Shown here piece by piece: positions 1-5,752 of a stretch of DNA of 8,468 bases; position 1 is the first letter of the stretch; each line of letters begins with the position of its first letter. The translations under genes were made by a program, and so were the position numbers. This DNA comes from Candidatus Omnitrophota bacterium (GTDB taxonomy: Bacteria; Hinthialibacterota; Hinthialibacteria; JAKQFZ01). The notes beneath the pieces are model-generated. The model had not been told where the DNA came from. It was given only the letters and a program-made list of their open reading frames with translations, and searched no databases. The DNA is taken from NCBI GenBank assembly GCA_029558215.1, contig JAKQFZ010000407.1, forward strand, positions 1-8,468, given 5' to 3'.

Positions 1-3
1 CAT

Positions 4-7
4 GGAG
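4..7 (+). promoter_or_regulatory. Ribosome-binding site deciding the first gene's start
   Basis: GGAG lies 7 nt upstream of the ATG at 15. The reading frame is open to the window edge, so an upstream start cannot be formally excluded, but this site makes the ATG at 15 the best choice. The gene upstream of the window may overlap this one: frame 1 ends with TGA at 40-42 and frame 2 with TGA at 47-49. Confidence 0.6.
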
Positions 8-14
8 CAGCCTC

Positions 15-1001
15 ATGGAACACACCCAATCATTCTACCTGAACAATGACTTTCGTACCTGCCTCGCCCACCTCTTCGAGTATGGGATTGAGGCTAACCC
101 GCGCGGTACGACAACCAAAGAACTCCTCAACTACAACATCACGCTGACCAATCCCCGCAACCGGGTCATCACCTTCCCTGAGCGAAAGACCAGCACTAAG
201 TACCTCCTCGGTGAGTTCATCTGGTACCTGTCTGGCTCGAATGATCCTGCCGGTATCCTGCCCTATGCCAAGTTCTGGGACGGCATTCGCAACAGCGGTG
301 ACTTCTCTGAGTATCCTGCAGGAACAATCAACTCCAACTACGGCACTCGCCTCTTTGGACATCCTGAAGCTCCTGGCGCGTTTTGGGAAGCGCCAAACAT
401 CCAGCCTATCAACCAGTGGAAAGAGACTGTCGAGCTGCTGAAGCGGGACAAGGACACACGTCAGGCGATCATGAACATCCACGTGCCGAGCGACCGTCAC
501 GTTGGCAACAAGGATGTGCCGTGCACTCTCAGCCTACATTGGTTCATTCGTGAAGATCGCCTCAGTCTCATCGTCAGCATGAGGTCAAACGACGTCATCT
601 TCGGCTTCACGAATGACGTCTTCCAGTTCACAATGCTGCAGGAGGCGATGATGCTCGAGCTACGTCAGGCATATCCAAACCTGCAGCTCGGTGCCTACTA
701 CCACAACGCTGGCTCGATGCACATCTATGACCGCCACTTCGAGATGGCAAAGGGCATCATCGCCAACGAGCGGGCCGTCGATATGTCAATGGTGCCGATG
801 GACCGCTTTGATGATGACATCGTGGTCGGTCTGGTTGGAGCTGAAGCGGCATGGCAGGCGGCTGGTGCACCAGCCGACTTCGACTTCTATGCAGTCCCTG
901 CCTTCAACACGCTGTCGCCCTACTGGCGGACCCTCGTGAGGGCGTTCTTCCTGCAGGATGAAGAGGCTATGCACCAGATCTTTGGGCAGAACCATGAGTA
1001 A
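15..1001 (+). CDS. Thymidylate synthase family enzyme, probable dCMP hydroxymethylase
   Basis: This 328-aa protein has the thymidylate synthase (TS) fold signatures. E67 and W70 lie in LGEFIWYL, matching the catalytic Glu region. SNYG is at 107-110, the nucleophile Cys is C170 in DVPCT, and RSND-x3-G spans 190-197. H236 and Y238 lie in SMHIYDRH. Two positions depart from TS. The residue equivalent to E. coli TS Asn177, which selects dUMP, is D201 in FGFTND. The residue after the Cys is Thr instead of His. Both match T4 dCMP hydroxymethylase as I recall it, as do the INSNYG and RSNDVxFGF strings. The TS C-terminus ending PVAI/V, needed for the hydride-transfer step, is missing and replaced by an unrelated tail of about 70 residues. 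The likely reaction is therefore dCMP plus methylene-tetrahydrofolate giving 5-hydroxymethyl-dCMP. A dCMP methylase is the main alternative; ordinary dTMP synthesis is less likely. A dNMP kinase lies 3.4 kb downstream. Confidence 0.9.
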   Translation: MEHTQSFYLNNDFRTCLAHLFEYGIEANPRGTTTKELLNYNITLTNPRNRVITFPERKTSTKYLLGEFIWYLSGSNDPAGILPYAKFWDGIRNSGDFSEYPAGTINSNYGTRLFGHPEAPGAFWEAPNIQPINQWKETVELLKRDKDTRQAIMNIHVPSDRHVGNKDVPCTLSLHWFIREDRLSLIVSMRSNDVIFGFTNDVFQFTMLQEAMMLELRQAYPNLQLGAYYHNAGSMHIYDRHFEMAKGIIANERAVDMSMVPMDRFDDDIVVGLVGAEAAWQAAGAPADFDFYAVPAFNTLSPYWRTLVRAFFLQDEEAMHQIFGQNHE

Positions 1002-1149
1002 CCTCCTGTTCAACATCCGATTTGGCTCCAAACACTTTCAGCTCTCACGTGACTGGAAGTTTTCATGGACACACAACCCGGTTCATGACAAGCGTGGACC
1101 TGGTTTCAAGTGGTTCGCCATCTACTGCATCTTTGGAAAACACCTGTGA
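994..1149 (+). CDS. Small aromatic-rich protein of unknown function (51 aa)
   Basis: The ATG at 994 overlaps the end of the TS-family gene by 8 nt in another frame, and the TGA at 1147-1149 overlaps the next gene's GTG start (GTGA). This start is chosen over an in-frame ATG at 958, which would overlap the TS-family gene by 44 nt. The protein is basic and rich in aromatic residues: NIRFGS and HFQ near the N-terminus, SRDW, then KWFAIYCIF near the C-terminus. It has no signal peptide or membrane segment. The snug fit between two clear genes supports its being real. I do not recognise a family, and no function is assigned. Confidence 0.7.
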   Translation: MSNLLFNIRFGSKHFQLSRDWKFSWTHNPVHDKRGPGFKWFAIYCIFGKHL

Positions 1150-2900
1150 AGTACGAGAAGCAGATCCTCGAGGCATATGAGCGGCTTGGCTTCAAACCGC
1201 GCGACAGACAGGTAGAGCACGTCAACCGTATCGTCTCTGCCTTTCTCGACGAGGGAGCCAAGAACGTCATTCTCTCAGCGCCAACCGGCACAGGCAAGTC
1301 AATCATCGGCACGGTGGTTGCTGAGGTGCTGCACGCCATCAGGTACCCAGACGCGAAGGGCAACGCCTCCTTCCTGCTTTCGGCTACCAATGTGCTGCTT
1401 GACCAGTACTTCCAGACCTTCAACGACAAGACATCTGACAACAAGTTCCTGCTGCTGAAGGGCGCGGGAAACTACGAGTGCCCCGCCCTGACCGACCCAA
1501 GTGAGCCTGCAACTGCCGAGAGCTGCGCCATTGCCATCTTCCGAAAGACCGGCATGCAGGACATGATTGACAAGTACTGCGGTGGCTGTGAGTACATGAA
1601 GTCACGGGCGCTGAAGTCGACGGCACGTCACATCATCACGAACTACTCGTACTTCTTCATCGACCGCATGTATGCCACGCACCCGATGCCGAGGCGTACT
1701 GTTGCCGTCTTCGACGAGGTGCACCTGCTGAATGACCTCTTCACCGAGCACAACGCCATCTACGTCTCGGAGAAGCGGCTCGAGAAGTTCGCGCAGGAGG
1801 TCAACGACCACCTCACCATCAGCAACAGCACCATCTACAAGGACCTGCGCGCAATGAAGGACGCGCTGGTGGCAGGTAGGATCACTGAGAAGAACCACCA
1901 TGAGTGGCTGCGCGCCCTGCTTGATGTCTACAAGGAGATCAGCGACGCAGCAAAGGGCGCAGCTGAGCGAAACGTCCGCAACGCTGGGAAGTACCTGAAG
2001 CTCCAGAAGCTCTCGAAGAAGTACTACAACCTGGGCTGCAAGATCGACGACTTCTTCCAGTTTGGCTACCCGACCGTCTTTGAGTACAAGCCTCGCGACC
2101 TCAAGAAGGGGCAGAACGAGCATGAGATGAGCGTAAAGCCGATCTTCATTGGTGAGATGTTCGAGGTGCTGGACAACGCGGACTACAACCTGCTGATGTC
2201 GGCTACCATCAGTGAGCAGTATGCGAAGCGGACAATGACGCTTCCTGGAGAGACGAAGCACATTCGACTTGAGCCACAGTTCCCGAAGGAGAACAAGCAG
2301 GTCATCTTCTACAAGCCACAGGCTCTCAACTACAACAGCATGAAGGACCCTGAGACGGTCAAGAAGCTGTGCGCCACCACCTGGCAGATCGTTGACCACC
2401 ACACGGCTCGAGGTGAACGAGGGATTGTCCTTGCTCCATCCTTCGCGATCGTTCAGTCAGTCGCTGGAACCCTGCGTGGAATGAACGGGAAGTACCGCGT
2501 GTTCGAGCACCTGCGTGGAGAGAAGCTGGCAGACGTGCTTGAGGACTTCAAGCGCTACAAGGGTGGACCTGCGGTGCTGCTCACCCCGTCTGGCTTCGAG
2601 GGCATCGACCTGCCGGGAGACTTGAGCCGCTACCAGATCATCGTCAAGGCACCGTATGGATCTCTCGGAGACCAGCGCACCAAGACCATTCTTGACCGCT
2701 ACCCTGACATCTACGCGCTTACAACGCTGATGAAGCTCACTCAGGGTGCAGGTCGATCGGTGCGCTCCGCTGAGGACTACGCGGTGACCTACATGCTGGA
2801 CACCGGCATTCAGCGCCTTTGGACAGCGAAGAACAATGAGTGGGCCGACGAGTTCATGACGCGCTTCACATCCAACCTATCGAATGATGACCACCTCTGA
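1146..2900 (+). CDS. XPD/DinG-like superfamily 2 helicase with predicted Fe-S cluster
   Basis: This 584-aa DNA helicase of the XPD/Rad3/DinG type is an ATP-driven 5'-3' unwinding enzyme by family knowledge. Visible motifs are Walker A APTGTGKS (45-52), DEVH box (190-193), SAT of motif III (near 350), motif V GFEGIDLPGD (483-492) and motif VI QGAGRSVR (533-540). Four cysteines (C112, C127, C145, C148) sit between Walker A and the DEVH box, where XPD and DinG bind a 4Fe-4S cluster. A long helical insertion (about 210-330) corresponds to the Arch domain. The GTG at 1146 is chosen because it overlaps the preceding stop as GTGA and has GGAAAA about 7 nt upstream. The ATG at 1110 would add 12 residues and overlap the small gene by 40 nt. 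It probably serves phage replication, recombination or repair; which one cannot be read from the sequence. Confidence 0.9.
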   Translation: MKYEKQILEAYERLGFKPRDRQVEHVNRIVSAFLDEGAKNVILSAPTGTGKSIIGTVVAEVLHAIRYPDAKGNASFLLSATNVLLDQYFQTFNDKTSDNKFLLLKGAGNYECPALTDPSEPATAESCAIAIFRKTGMQDMIDKYCGGCEYMKSRALKSTARHIITNYSYFFIDRMYATHPMPRRTVAVFDEVHLLNDLFTEHNAIYVSEKRLEKFAQEVNDHLTISNSTIYKDLRAMKDALVAGRITEKNHHEWLRALLDVYKEISDAAKGAAERNVRNAGKYLKLQKLSKKYYNLGCKIDDFFQFGYPTVFEYKPRDLKKGQNEHEMSVKPIFIGEMFEVLDNADYNLLMSATISEQYAKRTMTLPGETKHIRLEPQFPKENKQVIFYKPQALNYNSMKDPETVKKLCATTWQIVDHHTARGERGIVLAPSFAIVQSVAGTLRGMNGKYRVFEHLRGEKLADVLEDFKRYKGGPAVLLTPSGFEGIDLPGDLSRYQIIVKAPYGSLGDQRTKTILDRYPDIYALTTLMKLTQGAGRSVRSAEDYAVTYMLDTGIQRLWTAKNNEWADEFMTRFTSNLSNDDHL

Positions 2901-2911
2901 CGAAAGAGGTG
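2892..2911 (+). promoter_or_regulatory. Perfect hairpin joining helicase stop and next gene's Shine-Dalgarno
   Basis: CACCTCT (2892-2898) pairs perfectly with AGAGGTG (2905-2911) across the 6-nt loop GACGAA. The helicase TGA stop (2898-2900) starts at the last base of the left arm. The right arm holds the only purine-rich AGAGG near the AAA+ ATPase start at 2924. Folded, the hairpin would mask that site, and a ribosome terminating on the helicase would open it. No T-run follows, so an intrinsic terminator is unlikely. Translational coupling is the inference. Confidence 0.5.
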
Positions 2912-2923
2912 TAGAATGCTGGT

Positions 2924-4051
2924 ATGCCGTCAATATCTGATCTACCATCTGACATAGCCTACGCTATTGCGAAGAAGGCGCGTCGACGGCCTGGTGGTAG
3001 AAGAAAACAGAAGTATCGAGTGACATGGGAAAAGCCAATGGATGACGTTCAGATCTTCAAGACAGATGAGATGCCCAAGAACGAGGTAGTTCTCGGCGTG
3101 TATGGATCGGAAGAATGGATCCACGCCGACAACCTGCGCAAGCGCCACCTAGCGGGCCTGCAGACTCTTGAGACACATGGCACCTGGCTTACACAGGCCA
3201 ACTTCTCGCTTTCAAAGTGGGTTGTGACGATGGGCTTCCCATCCTTCACCTTCTTCCATCACCAGAAGGTCATCATCCCGATGACCAACGGGCGCCTTCT
3301 CATTGAAGGAAGCAAGGGAAAGATCGAGGTGGTGTTGAGCGGTAGCGTTGTCTTCTGTGAGAAGTGGGAGACCTTCTTCGATCAGAACTTCAAGCGCGCC
3401 GAGAACCTGATTGACTGGGTCTACAATGAGCGTGGAGACACCATCTCAGTTCCGCTCAACTACCGCCCGGCAATCCAATCGGCGTATCCATGGATTGATA
3501 TGCCGATTGAGCAGTACATCGCTGAATACCTCGACAGCAGCGCAAACGTTCTCATCCTCATCGGCCCGCCTGGCACTGGCAAGACCACCTTCATCAAGAA
3601 CCTGATTCACCAGTCGAAGACGAATGCCAAGGTTGCCTATGACCAGAAGGTCCTTGAAGGTGACGACTTCTTCGCTGGCTTCATCGAGGACGAGTGCCGC
3701 TTCCTCATCATGGAAGATGCCGACACCTTCCTCGAGAGCCGTCAGGACGGAAACTCGATGATGCACAAGTTCTTGAATGTGTCTGACGGTCTCATCTCGG
3801 CGGCCGACAAGAAGATCGTCTTCTCAACCAACCTGCCGAACGTGCGCGACATTGACAGCGCGCTTCTTCGCGAAGGTCGCTGCTTCGATGTTCTTCAGTT
3901 CCGCCCGCTCAACCGAAAGGAAGCTCAGGCGGTCTACGATGAGGTGGGAAACAAGGAGCCGCTGCCTGATGGTTCCGAGTTCACGCTTGCCGAGCTCTTC
4001 AACTCTCAACCTTCTGGCAAAAAGAAGGTCAAAGGAATGGGGTTTATCTGA
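2924..4051 (+). CDS. AAA+ ATPase, BCS1-like ATPase core
   Basis: This 375-aa protein has an unfamiliar N-terminal part (about 1-195) that starts with a strongly basic stretch (KKARRRPGGRRKQ, near 17-29), followed by an AAA+ module. Walker A is GPPGTGKT (214-221), Walker B is FLIMEDAD (260-267), sensor 1 is IVFSTN ending at N303, and the arginine-finger region LLREGR has R316 and R319. The LLREGRCFDVLQF layout is like that of BCS1-type AAA ATPases. It probably acts as a ring-shaped remodelling ATPase on a protein or nucleoprotein target, but the target is unknown. No membrane segment is seen, unlike mitochondrial BCS1. The ATG at 2924 is the first usable start, since TAG at 2912 closes the frame upstream. 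Its Shine-Dalgarno (2905-2909) is about 14 nt away, farther than usual. The stop overlaps the next ATG by one base (TGATG). Confidence 0.88.
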   Translation: MPSISDLPSDIAYAIAKKARRRPGGRRKQKYRVTWEKPMDDVQIFKTDEMPKNEVVLGVYGSEEWIHADNLRKRHLAGLQTLETHGTWLTQANFSLSKWVVTMGFPSFTFFHHQKVIIPMTNGRLLIEGSKGKIEVVLSGSVVFCEKWETFFDQNFKRAENLIDWVYNERGDTISVPLNYRPAIQSAYPWIDMPIEQYIAEYLDSSANVLILIGPPGTGKTTFIKNLIHQSKTNAKVAYDQKVLEGDDFFAGFIEDECRFLIMEDADTFLESRQDGNSMMHKFLNVSDGLISAADKKIVFSTNLPNVRDIDSALLREGRCFDVLQFRPLNRKEAQAVYDEVGNKEPLPDGSEFTLAELFNSQPSGKKKVKGMGFI

Positions 4052-4362
4052 TGCCTACAATCTTTTCACGTCCACCTGATGACCTCGACGTTGTCGTGGG
4101 TGAAGGCAGCATCACGCTTCAGGTCGATAGCGCCGAGCTTGAGCTGATCTCTTCATTCGTCTACAACACGCGCCTGGGTCAGCGATCTCAATACTCGGCA
4201 GCCGCTCTTACGCTGCTGAGAAAGATTGCCGAGACCTTCGGCGACGACTTTGTAGACAATGCGGCGCAAAATGTTGACCTGCATGTCACCATCGAAGACG
4301 ATCAAGGTGGTGTAGTATTGAGCACTAAGAGCGGCAACTACTACCCAACACTGGAGGTTTGA
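4051..4362 (+). CDS. Hypothetical protein (103 aa), acidic
   Basis: The start overlaps the AAA+ ATPase stop by one base (TGATG), and the stop overlaps the kinase ATG in the same way. Translation is therefore probably coupled on both sides. The protein is acidic: a beta-like N-terminal half (VVVGEGSITLQVDSAELELI), a helical middle (AAALTLLRKIAETFGDDF) and a beta-like C-terminus. There is no signal peptide, membrane segment, cysteine or recognisable motif. It could be a small partner of the ATPase or kinase, but only its position suggests this. I do not recognise the family. Confidence 0.75.
   Translation: MPTIFSRPPDDLDVVVGEGSITLQVDSAELELISSFVYNTRLGQRSQYSAAALTLLRKIAETFGDDFVDNAAQNVDLHVTIEDDQGGVVLSTKSGNYYPTLEV
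4353..4357 (+). promoter_or_regulatory. Ribosome-binding site of the kinase gene
   Basis: GGAGG lies 4 nt upstream of the ATG at 4362. An in-frame TTG at 4359 is only one base from this site, so the ATG is the better start. Confidence 0.6.
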
Positions 4363-4949
4363 TGGAAAAGCTGGTCTATGCAGTTGAGGGGCTCGATAGG
4401 CTCGGAAAAAGCACCCTCATTCAGGGCATTCGCAATCAACTTGGCTACTACGAGGTTATCCACTTCAGCAAGCCACAGAAGCTGGACGCATATTCACGCG
4501 CAAGTGACCAGTCACTTTCATTCGCCGGTATCCCTCTCGCAAGCCAGCAGGTCTATCAGTACCAGCATGAGTCCTTCCTCAACTCGATGTTGATTGCACG
4601 AAGCGGCGCAAGGATTATCTTCGACAGGTGGCACCTTGGGGAAGCCGTCTACTCACCTCTCTATCGTGGGTACAGCGGTGACTACGTGTTCAAGCTTGAG
4701 GAATCTACTGGGCTCAGTGGTTACAGCGGTGTCCGTTTGATTCTTCTCACTGAGGACTTCGACATCGCTGAGCACTTTGTTGATGACGGTGAAAGCTTCG
4801 ACATCACGAAGCGGCGCGAGGAGCAGGAGCTCTTTCTTGCAGCGTTCGAGCGCTCGAAAGTTCGTGACAAGCGAATCATCTGTGTCACTGACCCAGGACT
4901 TGGTGGCTTCAAGCCGAAGGCACAGGTTCTTGCTGAGGCTCTTGAGTGA
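4362..4949 (+). CDS. Deoxynucleoside monophosphate kinase (thymidylate kinase-like)
   Basis: This 195-aa P-loop kinase has the length of thymidylate kinases. The P-loop is EGLDRLGKST (9-18), as in TMK-type NMP kinases. FDRWHLGEAVYSPLYRGY (87-104) holds the DR-x-H-type nucleotide-binding motif, and a charged lid-like segment DDGESFDITKRREEQ spans 141-155. It should transfer phosphate from ATP to a dNMP in the cytoplasm. With a dCMP-type hydroxymethylase upstream, a modified dCMP is a plausible substrate, in the role of T4 gp1, although the fold resembles TMK more than T4 gp1. Substrate choice cannot be read from sequence, and dTMP remains possible. A short repeat (GGTACAGCGGTG and GGTTACAGCGGTG near 4670 and 4720) encodes two YSG tripeptides and is probably incidental. 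The GTGA overlap with the next gene implies co-translation. Confidence 0.85.
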   Translation: MEKLVYAVEGLDRLGKSTLIQGIRNQLGYYEVIHFSKPQKLDAYSRASDQSLSFAGIPLASQQVYQYQHESFLNSMLIARSGARIIFDRWHLGEAVYSPLYRGYSGDYVFKLEESTGLSGYSGVRLILLTEDFDIAEHFVDDGESFDITKRREEQELFLAAFERSKVRDKRIICVTDPGLGGFKPKAQVLAEALE

Positions 4950-5170
4950 CAGTAAAGGTAGTTGCCATCTCCACTGAGGATGAAGCCCAAGAGCGCTTCT
5001 TTGAGGCAAAGCAGCAGGGGTATGTCACGTTCGTCTATGAGCATGCCGACCCGCTGCGCATCCTCACGCACAACAAGTTTCTCTATGTTGTTGGAGATGA
5101 TGAGTTGAAAGAGAAGATTGAGCTGCTTCATGCCGACCCACAGGTTGTTGAGGAACTAAGGAGACTGTGA
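4946..5170 (+). CDS. Hypothetical protein (74 aa)
   Basis: The GTG start at 4946 overlaps the kinase TGA as GTGA, the same junction type as at 1146. GAGG around 4935 is a possible ribosome-binding site. The protein is acidic and looks alternately beta (VKVVAIS, YVTFVYE, KFLYVVG) and helical (DEAQERFFEAKQQG and a C-terminal helix ending VEELRRL), so a compact alpha/beta fold is likely. It has no signal peptide, membrane segment or cysteine. It ends on the ATG of the UDG-like gene (TGATG). No family is recognised. Confidence 0.7.
   Translation: MTVKVVAISTEDEAQERFFEAKQQGYVTFVYEHADPLRILTHNKFLYVVGDDELKEKIELLHADPQVVEELRRL
5158..5163 (+). promoter_or_regulatory. Ribosome-binding site deciding the UDG-like gene's start
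   Basis: AAGGAG lies 6 nt before the ATG at 5170, the strongest such site in the window. It favours this ATG over the in-frame GTG at 5167, which would be 3 nt away. Confidence 0.65.
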
Positions 5171-5691
5171 TGGCTTCCATCTTTGGCGCTGCCTTCGACA
5201 AGTTGGATAGAGAGGTACAACGCGGCATCTCCAAGCGTCTGCAGCACCGCCGAACGCGCTATCTCAAGGCAATGACTGGGCAGACTGTTTACTCTGAGGT
5301 CATCCTGCTGGCAGACATGCCAGGACCAGGGCGTCCTGACATGCCTGGCTACCATCACACTCCCTTCTACAGCACGAAGAACTCCAGTTTGTGGATCAAC
5401 AAACTGCTCGTTGAGCACGACATTCCTGAAACGTGCCTGCTGTGGTTCAACACAACGTTGGCCGATGGAATGCCGCTCGACTCGCGGATTGTTTCGAACC
5501 AACTACTGAGAGGCCCGGAAATAATCTGCCTGGGTGGTAATGCTGAAAAGTGGTTCAAGCAGCGCTTTACGTATGGCAGGATCTATCACAAGGTTCACCA
5601 CCCGCAAGCATGGAAGCGCTTTCATTCAAAGGAACCATATCCGCTAATGGGTCTCCTAAGACAGATTCTCGACCTACAAAAAGTTGGGTAG
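5170..5691 (+). CDS. Uracil-DNA glycosylase superfamily protein
   Basis: This 173-aa protein has the landmark motifs of the UDG superfamily. LADMPGPG (47-54) takes the place of the family 4/5 GEAPG loop, with Asp where Glu is usual. TPF (64-66) matches the base-stacking segment. LWFNT (91-95) follows the second strand, IICLGGNAEKWF (118-129) is the strand-helix unit before the last motif, and HHPQAW (143-148) corresponds to the HPS loop. Only two cysteines (C89, C120) are present, so the Fe-S cluster of family 4 enzymes is absent. By family it should cleave an N-glycosidic bond of uracil or a related base in DNA. In a phage that may modify cytosine it could remove deaminated or unmodified bases, but the substrate is inference. 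It closes the tightly overlapping gene block, and a 61-nt gap follows. Confidence 0.72.
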   Translation: MASIFGAAFDKLDREVQRGISKRLQHRRTRYLKAMTGQTVYSEVILLADMPGPGRPDMPGYHHTPFYSTKNSSLWINKLLVEHDIPETCLLWFNTTLADGMPLDSRIVSNQLLRGPEIICLGGNAEKWFKQRFTYGRIYHKVHHPQAWKRFHSKEPYPLMGLLRQILDLQKVG

Positions 5692-5752
5692 CCCCGCGCA
5701 TTTTCCGGCTACAATGGCATAAGTAGGTGCGGGCCTCGAGAAAGGAGACAGC
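5692..5752 (+). promoter_or_regulatory. Longest non-coding gap, with a weak promoter candidate
   Basis: TACAAT at 5710-5715 matches a sigma70 -10 box at 5 of 6 positions and would give a leader of about 30 nt before the epimerase. No good -35 box sits at the right distance: the nearest is TTGGGT at 5684-5689, with a 20-nt spacer. A strong ribosome-binding site, AAAGGAG, ends at 5747, 5 nt before the GTG start. The gap stands out because almost all other same-strand junctions overlap. Confidence 0.3.

Noticed and set aside
30..500. Long antisense reading frame opposite the TS-family gene, and similar ones at 1602-2402, 3446-3766, 5128-5502, 6083-6388 and 8027-8440
   Set aside because: All lie opposite well-supported genes, lack recognisable motifs and have biased compositions typical of complementary-strand shadows.
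1110..1145. ATG at 1110 as the helicase start
   Set aside because: It would overlap the 51-aa gene by 40 nt. The GTG at 1146 has a GTGA overlap and a purine-rich site at proper spacing.
2892..2911. The hairpin as a transcription terminator
   Set aside because: There is no T-run after the stem, and the downstream genes continue the same block closely.
2912..2917. TAGAAT as a -10 box for the AAA+ gene
   Set aside because: A transcript from it would begin at about the ATG and have no leader, and no -35 box is seen. It is mentioned only as a shared motif.
5694..5735. Possible hairpin between CCCCGCGCA and TGCGGGC in the 5692-5752 gap
   Set aside because: Pairing needs bulges and only short helices form, with no T-run. 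This is not enough to call a terminator or riboswitch.
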